Under the pieces are notes generated by a model. It had not been told where the DNA came from, made no database searches, and saw only the letters and a list, made by a program, of their open reading frames with translations. 64,000 nucleotides of DNA from Demequina sp. NBRC 110057 (lineage in GTDB: Bacteria > Actinomycetota > Actinomycetes > Actinomycetales > Demequinaceae), in the NCBI RefSeq assembly GCF_002090175.1, contig NZ_BBRN01000006.1:186001-250000 (forward strand), in the 5' to 3' direction. This document shows, piece by piece, positions 44,344 through 53,102 of this stretch. The translations under genes and the position numbers were made by a program. The number at the start of each line of letters is the position of its first letter. The first letter of the stretch is position 1.

Positions 44344-44539
44344 GGGGAGATTCCTCATGGACTCGGTGCGCGGCGGGCTCGCCATTGCGCTTGGTCGACG
44401 CGTCACGGCGCCGAGCGTGCGTTTTTGACTGTAGCCCGATACGGAGCACCCTGCTCGGGACCAAGGAATCTGGCGCATCCCGGTGGTGTTGTGAGATGGC
44501 CCGGCGATCGCGTCCGGGGTCCGATGCGAGGATGGAGCC
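44344..44539. other. Divergent region of metE and osmC
   Basis: On the metE strand a TACAGT hexamer is followed by AAAAACG and then about 100 bases of leader. Just upstream is a small inverted repeat GAGCA-CCC-TGCTC. I could not match the leader to a known riboswitch by eye. A GAGGAT hexamer six bases before the osmC ATG could be its -10. Confidence 0.35.
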
Positions 44540-44965
44540 ATGGCAGAAGAGGTCACCCAGAAGCAGGTCACGCTCACCCGCGAGGCGGAGGGCGTCTACG
44601 TCGCCCGCAATCCCGCCGGCGCCGAGTACCGGTTTGGCTACAACGTCGACGGCGCGCTCAGCGCCGTCGAGCTCCTCATGGTCGCGATCGCGGGCTGCTC
44701 CGCGACCGACCTCGACATGATGACGTCGCGTCGGGCGGAGCCCACCAAGTTCGACGTCACCACCACCGCCGACAAGGTGGGCGGGTCGACACCCGCCATC
44801 CTGCGTGACATCGACGTCGCCTTCGACGTGGCGTTCCCCGAGGGTGCCGATGGCGATAAGGCGCGCGCCCGCGTGGCCGCCGCGCTGAAGTCGGCAGAGG
44901 AGCGCACCTGCACCGTGTCGCGCACCGTCGTTCACGGCGCCGACGTCACCCTGCGCGAGGTCTAA
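44540..44965 (+). CDS. OsmC-family peroxide-detoxifying protein
   Basis: A 141-residue protein of the OsmC/YhfA type. The two redox cysteines are Cys53 in AIAGCSATD and Cys124 in ERTCTVS, the pair that reduces organic hydroperoxides. The conserved Asp/Glu/Arg environment (VELLMVAIAGCSATDLDMM) is normal. The protein is a cytosolic dimer in known structures. It is convergent with the HAD phosphatase of the ABC operon, separated by a large palindromic element. Confidence 0.9.
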   Translation: MAEEVTQKQVTLTREAEGVYVARNPAGAEYRFGYNVDGALSAVELLMVAIAGCSATDLDMMTSRRAEPTKFDVTTTADKVGGSTPAILRDIDVAFDVAFPEGADGDKARARVAAALKSAEERTCTVSRTVVHGADVTLREV

Positions 44966-44978
44966 CCTCCGCGCCGCG

Positions 44979-45038
44979 CCCCGCGGGTCACTGAGTGCGC
45001 AGTTTCGCGCGAAAACACGCACTCAGCGGCTCGCGGGG
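44979..45038. repeat. Large imperfect palindrome between osmC and the ABC operon
   Basis: Left arm 44979-44999 and right arm 45018-45038 match as an inverted repeat at 18 of 21 positions, with the strong core CTGAGTGCG / CGCACTCAG. The 18-base middle contains a second perfect palindrome, TTTCGCGCGAAA (45003-45014). It sits between convergent genes, so a terminator role is plausible; the nested design also resembles interspersed palindromic repeats. Confidence 0.7.
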
Positions 45039-45048
45039 CGGCGAGGGA

Positions 45049-45669
45049 TTAGCCGAGCGCGACGGCACCCTGGCCGAACAGCGCCTCCAACGCATCGAGC
45101 GAGTCGATGACGTGCTGGGCGCCGGCGTCGCGCAGCACGTCGACCGCGGAGTAGCCGCCGCTGACGGCGACGGCGACATAACCGGCCTCGACGGCGCAGC
45201 GCATGTCATACGCGGTGTCCCCCACGTAGAACGCCTGGCGCTCGGCGCCGCGCCTCGCGCGCAGCGTGGCGAGCTTGTCCGTCACCGACGTGTCGACGCT
45301 GTCCCACACGGCGCTCAGGCCGTGGTGGGCGATGTCCGCGCCCACCGCCGCCTCCGACGCCGCCGAGATCACGCCGAGCCGCGCGCCGGCCTCCCCCAGG
45401 TCCGCGACGGACTCAAGGCCGGGACGCAGCGGTGCCGGGGCCGCGGCCATCGCGGTATTCCACTCGCCCTCCGCGACAAGCGGGTCGGCCACGCCCAGGC
45501 GGACGAACATGTCAGCCATCGGCAGGTGGAACTCGCGGGCGAACCCCGCGCGGTCCAGCTCCGGGAGGCCCCGGGCCACCAGGACGCCATTGAGCGCCAA
45601 CCGCGCGCGCTCGGCGTCCAGCACCACCGTCCCGTTCCAGTCGAACAGCAGCACCGTGCCGCCGCTCAC
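45049..45669 (-). CDS. HAD-family phosphatase of the ABC-importer operon
   Basis: A 206-residue HAD enzyme with a helical C1 cap. Motif I is FDWNGT (Asp10, with Asn12 where most have Asp), motif II is ISAASE, and the magnesium motif is YVGDTAYDMRCAVEAG. The D-x-N variant weakens the usual general acid, but this substitution is known in some HAD subgroups. GTG 45669 overlaps the stop of the ABC ATPase gene (GTGA), making it the last gene of the importer operon. Together with the metallophosphatase at the operon's start, it suggests the imported compound or its products are phosphorylated. Confidence 0.83.
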   Translation of the reverse strand: MSGGTVLLFDWNGTVVLDAERARLALNGVLVARGLPELDRAGFAREFHLPMADMFVRLGVADPLVAEGEWNTAMAAAPAPLRPGLESVADLGEAGARLGVISAASEAAVGADIAHHGLSAVWDSVDTSVTDKLATLRARRGAERQAFYVGDTAYDMRCAVEAGYVAVAVSGGYSAVDVLRDAGAQHVIDSLDALEALFGQGAVALG

Positions 45670-46748
45670 GCGGCGACCCCGATGCCGAGGTCCACCGTGC
45701 GCGCGTTGCCCAGGCGACCGCCGGAGGCGGTGTCGTAGACGTGCACCGCCTCCGGCCTCGCCGCGACCGTCACCCGCTGTCCGGGCGCAGGGGTCTCGGC
45801 CGGGCCGCAGCGGAACGCGACGGCGTCGCCGTGAGCAGTGGTCATCTGCACCACGCGGTCGCGGCCGGCGGGCTCGACGAGTCCCACCACTCCGGACAGA
45901 GACCAGTCGTCGGCGAGCGGCTCGCCCACGAGGGCGAGGTCCTCCGCACGGACGCCATAGGTGACGCCGGTGCGCGGCGCGAAGGCACCGAACGATGACT
46001 CGCCAGCGTCCGTCACCGGGAGCAGGTTCATGGGCGGGGTGCCGATGAACGAGGCCACGAACAGCGTCGCGGGGGTCTCGTACAGCTCGTCGGGGGTGCC
46101 CAGCTGCTCGATGCGGCCGTGGTTGATGACGGCGATCCTGTCCGCCATGGCCATCGCGTCAAGCTGGTCGTGGGTCACGTTGATGCCCGTCGCCCCCACC
46201 GAGCGCAGCAGCTGCGCGATCTCGAGGCGCAGCACCGCGTGGAGCTGGGCATCGAGGCCGGACAGCGGCTCGTCGAGCAGCACGATGGAGCTGCGCCGCG
46301 CGAGCGCCCTCGCCAGCGCGATGCGCTGGCGCTGGCCGCCGGACATCTGGCCGGGCTTGCGGCTCAGCAGGTGCTGCACCTGCATGCGCTCGGCGATGTC
46401 GCGCGCCCGCTCCTCGGCCTCCTTCTTTCCCAGGCCGATGCCGTGGCGCAGCCCGAGCGTGATGTTCTCGAGCGAGGACAGGTGGGGGTAGAGCGCGAAG
46501 TGCTGGAACACGATCGCGGAGTCGCGCAGGTGCGGGGGCACGCCCTTCTGGGAGACGCCGCCGAAGCGGACCTCGCCGGCGTCCTCCGTCTCGAGCCCAG
46601 CGATGATGCGCAGCAGGGTGGACTTGCCCGATCCCGAAGGGCCGAGCACCGCGAGGTTCTCGCCGTCGTGGATCTCGAGGTCGACGTTGTCGACCGCGAC
46701 CACGTCGCCGAAGGTCTTGCGGATGCCGTGGAGCTCGACGCCCGCCAT
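45666..46748 (-). CDS. ABC transporter ATPase, sugar/glycerol-phosphate (MalK/UgpC) type
   Basis: A 360-residue ATPase with Walker A GPSGSGKST (about residues 38-46), Q loop IVFQHFALYPH, signature MSGGQRQRIALARALA, Walker B SIVLLDEP and switch VTHDQ. After about residue 240 comes a TOBE-type regulatory domain (GVRAEDLALVGEPL, VTVAARPEAVHVYD), as in importers for sugars, polyols or glycerol phosphates. Its ATG overlaps by one base the stop of the binding-protein gene (TGATG). The permeases and binding protein encoded upstream complete the importer. Confidence 0.93.
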   Translation of the reverse strand: MAGVELHGIRKTFGDVVAVDNVDLEIHDGENLAVLGPSGSGKSTLLRIIAGLETEDAGEVRFGGVSQKGVPPHLRDSAIVFQHFALYPHLSSLENITLGLRHGIGLGKKEAEERARDIAERMQVQHLLSRKPGQMSGGQRQRIALARALARRSSIVLLDEPLSGLDAQLHAVLRLEIAQLLRSVGATGINVTHDQLDAMAMADRIAVINHGRIEQLGTPDELYETPATLFVASFIGTPPMNLLPVTDAGESSFGAFAPRTGVTYGVRAEDLALVGEPLADDWSLSGVVGLVEPAGRDRVVQMTTAHGDAVAFRCGPAETPAPGQRVTVAARPEAVHVYDTASGGRLGNARTVDLGIGVAA

Positions 46749-48073
46749 CACTCGCCCCCGACCAGCGCGTCGATCGACTCGACGGCGGTGGCGACCGACG
46801 TCGCGGCGTCCTGGCCCATCTGCAGCTCCTGGCCCATGGTGGTCAGCGCGGTGTTGACCTCGGCGGTCTTGGTGCCGTCGAAGCCTCCCCACGGGGTGAG
46901 CTCCTTGTCGTACGACCAGGCGTAGGCCACCTGGGGCGCGACGTCGTCACCGGCGAGCAGGGTCTCCGCGGCGGCGGAGTCCACGGGGATGTAGCTGAAG
47001 TCGGTGCCGGAGGCGGCCAGCACGGCGTCCTCGCTCAGCAGCTCGCCCACCAGCTCGTTCGCGTAGGCAGCGCGGCAGCTGTCGTCGCTCAGGACGATCC
47101 AGCCGTTACCGCCGGCAGGCATCGAGCCGCCCACGCCATCGGCCGTGGGGAGGTCGACGGCCGTCCACTCGAACGTGTCGCCCACGAGTCCCTGCAGGTT
47201 CGCGATGCCCGAGGTCGTGTAGACGAGGAACGCGGTCTGGCCACCCACGAAGGGCGCGATCGCGTCCTGCAGGTTCAGGACGCCGGTCTCGAGGCCGGCC
47301 GCCTGGAGGTCGGGCCAGATCGACAGGCCGGCGATGCCCGCCTCGTCGCCGAAGGCAGCGGTGCCGTCCTCGGCCACGAACGTGCCGCCGGCTCCCTGGA
47401 CGAAAGCCTGGGCGTACCAGTCGGCGAGCCCCACGGAGGGGATCGAGACGGACGGGGCGCCGGTCGCGTCGGTCACCATCTGGGCGGCGGCGATGAGGTC
47501 GTCGTACGTGACGATGTCCTCCGCCTCGCCCGCACCGGCGGCGTCGAGGGCACTCTGGTTCACCAGCAATACCGGGGCCGAGATCTGGGCGGGGGCGAGG
47601 TAGGTCTCGCCGTCGATGGTTCCCGCAGACAGGAACTGGGTCTGATAGGTGTCCGCGAGCGCGTCGGCGTCGATGGGGGCGGCGCCGTACTGCTCGACCC
47701 AGAAGCCCACCTGACCCAGGCCGGACATGATGAGGTCGGGGCGCTTGCCGACAGCGATGTCGCCCACGATCGACTTAGTGATGTCGTCGTAGCCCTGCGA
47801 GGCGGAGGCGGTGGCCTCGATGGTGAGCCCGGGGTACTTCTCCTCGAGCGCGGCGACGGCGACCTGCATGGCGCCCTCGGCCTGTGCGCCGTAGGTGGCG
47901 GTGATGGTGGTGTCCTCGGGGACGCACGTGTCGACCGCGGCGGCCGAGGCGACCGACTCGGCCTCCGCCGCGGCGGAGGAGGTGTCGGTCTCGGTGGACG
48001 CGCCTGAGGAGCAGCCGGCGAGGGTGATGGCGCCGAGCGCGAGGGCGGACAGGGCGTAGGGAAGGCGGTTCAT
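46748..48073 (-). CDS. Extracellular solute-binding lipoprotein (family 1)
   Basis: A 441-residue exported lipoprotein. The signal ends in the lipobox LAGC (about Cys21), followed by a Ser/Thr/Glu linker. The mature part is a family 1 binding protein: MQVAVAALEEKYPGLTIEAT, DIAVGKRPDLIMSGLGQVGFWVEQYGAAPID, AFVQGAGGTFVAEDGTAAFG, and TPWGGFDGTKTAEVNTALTTMGQELQMGQDAATSV near the end. It resembles UgpB/sugar-binding proteins. A CAGGAGAG ribosome site precedes the ATG. The ligand is not defined by sequence. Confidence 0.9.
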   Translation of the reverse strand: MNRLPYALSALALGAITLAGCSSGASTETDTSSAAAEAESVASAAAVDTCVPEDTTITATYGAQAEGAMQVAVAALEEKYPGLTIEATASASQGYDDITKSIVGDIAVGKRPDLIMSGLGQVGFWVEQYGAAPIDADALADTYQTQFLSAGTIDGETYLAPAQISAPVLLVNQSALDAAGAGEAEDIVTYDDLIAAAQMVTDATGAPSVSIPSVGLADWYAQAFVQGAGGTFVAEDGTAAFGDEAGIAGLSIWPDLQAAGLETGVLNLQDAIAPFVGGQTAFLVYTTSGIANLQGLVGDTFEWTAVDLPTADGVGGSMPAGGNGWIVLSDDSCRAAYANELVGELLSEDAVLAASGTDFSYIPVDSAAAETLLAGDDVAPQVAYAWSYDKELTPWGGFDGTKTAEVNTALTTMGQELQMGQDAATSVATAVESIDALVGGE

Positions 48074-48123
48074 GATCTCTCCTGAGTGAAGGGGTGATGC
48101 GTGAAGGGGGGTGAAGCGGGTGA

Positions 48124-48945
48124 TCAGCCGGCGACCTCAGTGCCGCTCATGCCCTGCACAAAGCGCTTCTGCGCGAACAGGAACAGGAGCACCACCGGGG
48201 CGGTGACGATGACGGCTCCCGCCGCGAGCGCGGCGTAGTCGAAGCCGGCATCGGCCGACTGGAAGACCGCGAGCGCGAGGGGCGGGGTGCGCAGCTCCGG
48301 GCTGCGGGCCACGAGCAGCGGCCACAGGTACTCGTTCCAGGTGGCGAACACCGTGAAAACGCTGAAAGCGGCGATGCCGGGAGCGCACAGCGGCGTGACG
48401 ATGGTGACCAGCGTGCGGACGTGGCCGAGCCCGTCCGTGCGCGCGGCCTCCATGAGCGCCGTGGGGATGGACATCATCTGCTGGCGCAGCAGGAAGATGC
48501 CGAACGCGCTCGTGATGAACGGCAGGATGAGGCCCGCCATTGAGTCGCCCAGGCCCGCGAGGTTGATGCCGATGAACGTGGGCACCAGCGTCACCTGCGC
48601 GGGGATGAGGACCGAGGCGAGGATGACGCCCAGCACGATGGCCGTCCACCGCGAGTGCACCTTCGACAGCACGTAGGCGGCCGGCAGGCAGGTGAGCAGC
48701 TGGATGCCGAGGATGGCGCCGGTGACGATGGCGCCCACGAGCATCGCGTGGCCCAGCCCGCCGTCGGTCCACGCGCGCCCGTAGGCGTCGAGCGTGAAGC
48801 CGTCGGGAAGCAGGGACATGCCTGACAGGTAGACGTCCTCCTGGGGCGAGATGGACGTGCGCAGCATCCAATAGAACGGGAACAGCGCGATGACCATGGC
48901 GACGGCGATGGCCGCCCACATGACGGTCTTACCGAGGAACCTCAT
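48124..48945 (-). CDS. ABC transporter permease (MalG/UgpE type)
   Basis: A 273-residue permease with six helices. The cytoplasmic EAA loop that docks on the ATPase reads EAARTDGLGHVRTLVTIVTPLCAPGIAAF, and the opening FPFYWMLRTSISPQEDVYL is typical of the MalG half. ATG 48945 overlaps the stop of the partner permease gene (ATGA). The frame is open further upstream in the partner gene's antiphase, but that is a shadow. Confidence 0.92.
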   Translation of the reverse strand: MRFLGKTVMWAAIAVAMVIALFPFYWMLRTSISPQEDVYLSGMSLLPDGFTLDAYGRAWTDGGLGHAMLVGAIVTGAILGIQLLTCLPAAYVLSKVHSRWTAIVLGVILASVLIPAQVTLVPTFIGINLAGLGDSMAGLILPFITSAFGIFLLRQQMMSIPTALMEAARTDGLGHVRTLVTIVTPLCAPGIAAFSVFTVFATWNEYLWPLLVARSPELRTPPLALAVFQSADAGFDYAALAAGAVIVTAPVVLLFLFAQKRFVQGMSGTEVAG

Positions 48946-49895
48946 GAGCGTCCTCCAGCGAGGGTGCGGCGCTGCAGGATTCCCACGCCCATGAGCGCGA
49001 GGAGCAGCAGCAGGGACAGTGCGGAGGCCGCGCCGAGGTCGTAGTACGAGAACCCGAGTTTCCAGATCATCGTCAGCACCGTCTCGGAGGACCCCAGCGG
49101 GCCGCCCTGGGTCATGACGTTGATGGTGTCGAAGGCCTGCACCGAGGTGAGCACGGACAGCACCGTGGCGAACACGACGGTGGGCTTCATCATCGGCAGC
49201 GTGATCCGCCACAGCTTGGTGAGGCCGCGGATACCCTCGGCGCGGTTGGCCTCGTCGATGCTGGTGGGGATGGTCGACAGGCCGGCGAAGAAGATCATCA
49301 TCGTGAGCGACGAGGACCTCCACACGCCCACCAGGGCGACGGTGAGCAGCGACGTGTCGGGGCTGCCGGTCCAGTTGACGGGGCCGATGCCCGCGAGCGC
49401 CAACATCTCGTTGATGAAGCCGCCGTTGGTGGCGAACATCCAGTTGAAGACCACGGCCATCGCGACGAGGTTCGCCGTCATGGGCAGGAAGAGCGCGGTG
49501 CGCACGAGCGGCTTGGCGCGGCCCGCCTTGTTGGCCAGGAGCGCGAGTCCTAGGCCGATGGCGAGGCTCGGCACGATGGTGAGCGCCGAGTAGACGAGGG
49601 TGTTGCCGATCGCCTGGACGATCGCCGGGTCGGTGACGACGCGCACGAAGTTGTCCAGGCCCACGAAGGTCCACGCGCCGCCTGCCAGCGGCACCTCGAA
49701 GAACGCTGCCACGAACGACAGCACGGCAGGCACCAGGACGAACACGATGATGCCGATCGCCGCGGGGGCGATGAGGAGCGCGGGGACGATGCGGTCGAAC
49801 CTCTCGGCGGCGCTCACCTTGCGAGGCGCGGGGCCCTCGGCGGCCGCGGGGGCCGCCTCACGCTGCGCGGCCCGCGTGGGGGCGACGGCCGTCAC
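48942..49895 (-). CDS. ABC transporter permease (MalF/UgpA type)
   Basis: A 317-residue permease. A cytoplasmic Ala/Pro-rich tail of about 35 residues precedes six helices; the EAA loop is DEANRAEGIRGLTKLWRITLPMMKPTVVF, and VLTSVQAFDTINVMTQGGPLGSSETVLTMIW is the conserved MalF/UgpA segment. Its GTG start overlaps the stop of the metallophosphatase gene (GTGA), so phosphatase and permease are translationally coupled. Confidence 0.92.
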   Translation of the reverse strand: MTAVAPTRAAQREAAPAAAEGPAPRKVSAAERFDRIVPALLIAPAAIGIIVFVLVPAVLSFVAAFFEVPLAGGAWTFVGLDNFVRVVTDPAIVQAIGNTLVYSALTIVPSLAIGLGLALLANKAGRAKPLVRTALFLPMTANLVAMAVVFNWMFATNGGFINEMLALAGIGPVNWTGSPDTSLLTVALVGVWRSSSLTMMIFFAGLSTIPTSIDEANRAEGIRGLTKLWRITLPMMKPTVVFATVLSVLTSVQAFDTINVMTQGGPLGSSETVLTMIWKLGFSYYDLGAASALSLLLLLALMGVGILQRRTLAGGRS

Positions 49896-52057
49896 GAGGC
49901 GGCCACCGCATCGGCCATCGCCGATGCCTCCGCGAGCAGCGCCGCCACGCTCAGGCCCACGATGGCGCCGTCGGTGCCGAGGCCGACGAGGACGTCACCG
50001 CAGCGCACGAGCGCCGCCGCGAGCGGGGTGTCGAGCTGGACGCGGCCCAGCTCGCGGCCCTCGAGCGAGATGACGCGCACGGTGCCGTCCAGGCAGGGAA
50101 GCACGAGCGTGCCGTCCACGAGCGTGGGGGGCGCCACCACGGGGTGCGGGTCCTTCGAGTACGAGGCCATGGGGAACGGCGCCTCGCCGTCGATGCCGAG
50201 CTCCCAGCGCAGCGCGCCGTCGGCCGGGTCGATCATCCTCAGCCCGCGACCGGTCTCGGTGATCACGTAGCCCGCGTCCGTCAGCAGCGGGGTCGCCGGG
50301 CTGAAGGTCGAGGCGTGGCGCGACGCCCAGCGGACAGTTCCCGTCGCCCGGTCGACGCAGATGGTGGAGGCGAACGAGGGCATGACGACCGCATCGGCCG
50401 ACTCGTCGAAGGCCGCGGTGCCGATGATCATCAGCATCTTCGCCATGTCGAAGGTCTGGCCCTCGGCCGCCGGGTTCTCCCACACCGACTCGCCGGTGTG
50501 CCGGTTGAGGCCGATGGGGTAGCTGGGGGTGGGCCAGAAGCCCATCACCAGCAGGTCACCCACGATGAGCGGGGCGGCGTGGTTCACGAGGTTGTGGTGG
50601 GGCGAGAGGTCGTGGCGGCGCCACAGCACCTCGCCCGTCGAGGCGTCGATGGCGCGCAGGTCCGACTGGTCGCCCACGTAGATGACGCCGTCCGCGACCG
50701 CGGGGCCGTTCCAGGCGAAGCGACGCAGGGGGTCGGAGGATCCCACGGTCCAACGGATCTCGCCGCTCGCGCGGTCCAGCCCGTGGACGTCGCCGCTGAC
50801 CTCGGTCACGACGACCACGTCGCCGGAGACCACGGGAGTGGTCTTGACCGCGGAGCGCACCGGGGTGGACCACAGCGTGGCGCCGCTCGCGCCGTCGAAG
50901 GCCTCGACCCAGCCCACCGGCTGGTCCTCGACCTGCGAGCCCGCGTAGACCACGCCATCGGCCACGGCGACCGCCTGACGGTGGCCGGCGCCCTTGGCGG
51001 CGGTGCGCCACGCGAGGGCGGCGGCCTCTCCCGTGCCGTGGCTCGTCGCGAACGTGGCGCGGGTGACGTCGTGCAGGGCCTCGGGGGCGTCGACCACACG
51101 CAGGGTCTCGGTGCGCATCGAGATGCGCGCCCCGTCCCACGTGACGCGGCGGAAGGCCGGCGGCGTGTAGTCGAGGCTCGCGAAGAAGGTGGTGGGGCTG
51201 TTGACGTGGAGCGTTCCCTCGACATCGACCACGCGCGAGGTGTGCCAGTGGCCGGAGAAGGCGGCGACGGGCTGCCACGGGGCGTGGTCGAGGAGCGAGC
51301 CATTCGGCTGGTCGTGGAACAGCAGGATCCACGGGCTGCCCGGGGTCAGGCGCGCGAGGTCGGCCTGCAGCCAGGCGTTTTGCACCTCGTGGTCGAGCCC
51401 TAGCTCGTGGCTGTGCCAGTCCATCGCCACCACGTGGGCGCCGGGGATGTCGAAGGAATACCAGCGCGGGCCCACCATGCGCTCGTACAGCGCGGGGTCG
51501 CCCTCGTTGGTGAAGTAGTTATTGCGGCTCACGAACATGCCGTGCTTGCCGTTCATGTGGTCGTGGTTGCCGGGGATCACGTGCACCGGCACGGGGCTCG
51601 GCGCGATCGCCCCCAGGTAGGCCTCGAACTCGGCCTCGAGCCCGTGGTCCACGAGGTCGCCCGTGATGAAGACGGCCTGCGCGTCGGGGGCGTGGGTGGC
51701 GATGTTCTCGAGGAAGCCCTGAATCTCCCACGGCATCGAGCCGTCCTTGTACATGCCGAACGTGCCCTCATCGTCGGGGTCGCGCGGCAGCGACATGTGG
51801 GTGTCGGTGAGGTGCACGAACTCGTACGGCAGGGTCGGGGCGTGGGCCTCGAGCGTGAAGCGCAGCTCCTCGTCGTCGGAGGCGGGAAGCCACCAGGAGT
51901 CGGTGGTCCACGCGTCGGTGCGGGTGAGTGTCACGAAGGGGGTGACGCGGTCGAGGGTGAAGCGGCCGTCGGCGTCGGTGCCGACGACGTCGCGGCCGTT
52001 GCTGACACTGATGCCGGCGAGCGGGGTGCCGTCGGCGGTGGTGACCAGTCCGTGCAT
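49892..52057 (-). CDS. Metallophosphatase fused to a PQQ-type beta-propeller
   Basis: A 721-residue protein in three parts. Residues 1-70 form an Ig-like domain (GTPLAGISVSNGRDVVGTDADGRFTLD). Residues 80-280 are a calcineurin-like phosphoesterase with the full metal set: Asp85-x-His87, Asp134 in GDLVDHG, Asn164-His165-Asp166 in GNHDH, His248, and His270-x-His272 in GHWHT. Residues about 350-715 are PQQ/quinoprotein-like blades (TPVVSGDVVVVTEVSGDVHGLDRASGEIRW and similar). There is no signal peptide, so it appears cytoplasmic. ATG 52057 has a perfect AAGGAGG site. It opens the importer operon; glycerophosphodiesters or other phosphoesters are plausible substrates. Confidence 0.88.
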   Translation of the reverse strand: MHGLVTTADGTPLAGISVSNGRDVVGTDADGRFTLDRVTPFVTLTRTDAWTTDSWWLPASDDEELRFTLEAHAPTLPYEFVHLTDTHMSLPRDPDDEGTFGMYKDGSMPWEIQGFLENIATHAPDAQAVFITGDLVDHGLEAEFEAYLGAIAPSPVPVHVIPGNHDHMNGKHGMFVSRNNYFTNEGDPALYERMVGPRWYSFDIPGAHVVAMDWHSHELGLDHEVQNAWLQADLARLTPGSPWILLFHDQPNGSLLDHAPWQPVAAFSGHWHTSRVVDVEGTLHVNSPTTFFASLDYTPPAFRRVTWDGARISMRTETLRVVDAPEALHDVTRATFATSHGTGEAAALAWRTAAKGAGHRQAVAVADGVVYAGSQVEDQPVGWVEAFDGASGATLWSTPVRSAVKTTPVVSGDVVVVTEVSGDVHGLDRASGEIRWTVGSSDPLRRFAWNGPAVADGVIYVGDQSDLRAIDASTGEVLWRRHDLSPHHNLVNHAAPLIVGDLLVMGFWPTPSYPIGLNRHTGESVWENPAAEGQTFDMAKMLMIIGTAAFDESADAVVMPSFASTICVDRATGTVRWASRHASTFSPATPLLTDAGYVITETGRGLRMIDPADGALRWELGIDGEAPFPMASYSKDPHPVVAPPTLVDGTLVLPCLDGTVRVISLEGRELGRVQLDTPLAAALVRCGDVLVGLGTDGAIVGLSVAALLAEASAMADAVAAS

Positions 52058-52141
52058 CGTTGCCTCCTTGGGGGCTGTTTCTGGGCGCACTCGACCGCGC
52101 GACGGGGCGCGTCGCGTGCCGGGTGCCGGGGGTGTCGGTGG

Positions 52142-53008
52142 TTAGAGGCGGTGCTGGATCAGCACGTCCTCCGTGAGGTTCAGGGCGTCTCCCGCGCGCT
52201 CGCGGCGCACGGCGAGGGTGACGTGGAGGGCGTCGAGCACTGCCAGGTGCACGATGCGGCTGGCCATTGCCTCCACGCGGTAGGCGGTCTCGACCGAGCC
52301 GGCCACGACGGCGATGTCGACGAGGTCGGTCAGGGGCGAGGAACTGAAGCTGGTGACGGCCGCCGTGGCGGCGCCCGAGTCGCGCGCGGCGCCCGCGGCG
52401 GCGAGGGTCTCGACGGTCGAGCCGGTGTGGCTGATGGCGAGGAACAGGCTCCCCGGCCCCAGCATCCGGGCGGCGACGTGCTGGGTGTGGACGTCGGCGA
52501 TGAAGGTCGCCTCGATGCCGAGCGTCATGAGCCTGTAGGCGGCGTCGGCGGCCAGCGGCGCCGAGGTGCCCACGGCACCGAACTGGACCCTGCGGGCGGC
52601 GAGGACCGCATCGGCCATCCGCTCCAGTTGGCGCGTGTCGAGGGCCGATGCCGTGGCATCGATCGCGGCCGACGTGGAGGCGAGCACCTTGGCGGCGACG
52701 CGGGCGGCGTCGTCGTCGGAGTCGACGGTGTCGAGGACCCGGCGAGCGCCGGCGAGCGACTGGCTGGCGAGCGTGATCTTGAGCTCCTGGTACCCACGCA
52801 GGCCCAGGCTCACGCACAGGCGCACCACGGTGGCCGTCGAGGTCTCCGCGAGCGCGGCGAGCTCGGACACCGAGTGGTGGATGACCCCGCGCGGGTCGGC
52901 AAGGACTGCCTCGCCCACGCGCCGCTCGGCCGGGGTGAGGCCCGGCAGGGCGGCACGCAGCCGCTCGAGCAGCGGCGTGGCGGCGGGGGCCGCGGCGATG
53001 TCTGTCAC
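52142..53008 (-). CDS. RpiR/MurR-family regulator with SIS domain
   Basis: A 288-residue regulator. The N-terminal HTH-6 domain (about residues 8-85) has LTPAERRVGEAVLADPRGVIHHSVSELAALAETSTATVVRLCVSLGLRGYQELKI. The C-terminal SIS domain, which binds sugar phosphates, has VQFGAVGTSAPLAADAAYRL and LFLAISHTGSTVETLAAAGAARDSGA. Position just before the phosphatase-ABC operon on the same strand makes it the probable local regulator, with a sugar phosphate as inducer. Start GTG. Confidence 0.92.
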   Translation of the reverse strand: MTDIAAAPAATPLLERLRAALPGLTPAERRVGEAVLADPRGVIHHSVSELAALAETSTATVVRLCVSLGLRGYQELKITLASQSLAGARRVLDTVDSDDDAARVAAKVLASTSAAIDATASALDTRQLERMADAVLAARRVQFGAVGTSAPLAADAAYRLMTLGIEATFIADVHTQHVAARMLGPGSLFLAISHTGSTVETLAAAGAARDSGAATAAVTSFSSSPLTDLVDIAVVAGSVETAYRVEAMASRIVHLAVLDALHVTLAVRRERAGDALNLTEDVLIQHRL

Positions 53009-53030
53009 GCCTATGAAACTAGGGACGGTA

Positions 53031-53097
53031 GGTGAACGTCACAGGTAACCGGCGGTGAACGGCGTATGAACTTTTCTGACCGTCGTGCCTGGTGAAA
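53031..53097. promoter_or_regulatory. TGAAC direct repeats upstream of the RpiR gene
   Basis: GGTGAAC occurs at 53031-53037 and 53054-53060, TATGAAC at 53065-53071 and GGTGAAA at 53091-53097, within the 94-base space between metF and the regulator. Repeated half-sites of this kind could be the RpiR autoregulatory operator. Confidence 0.35.
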
Positions 53098-53102
53098 CTT
53101 CG

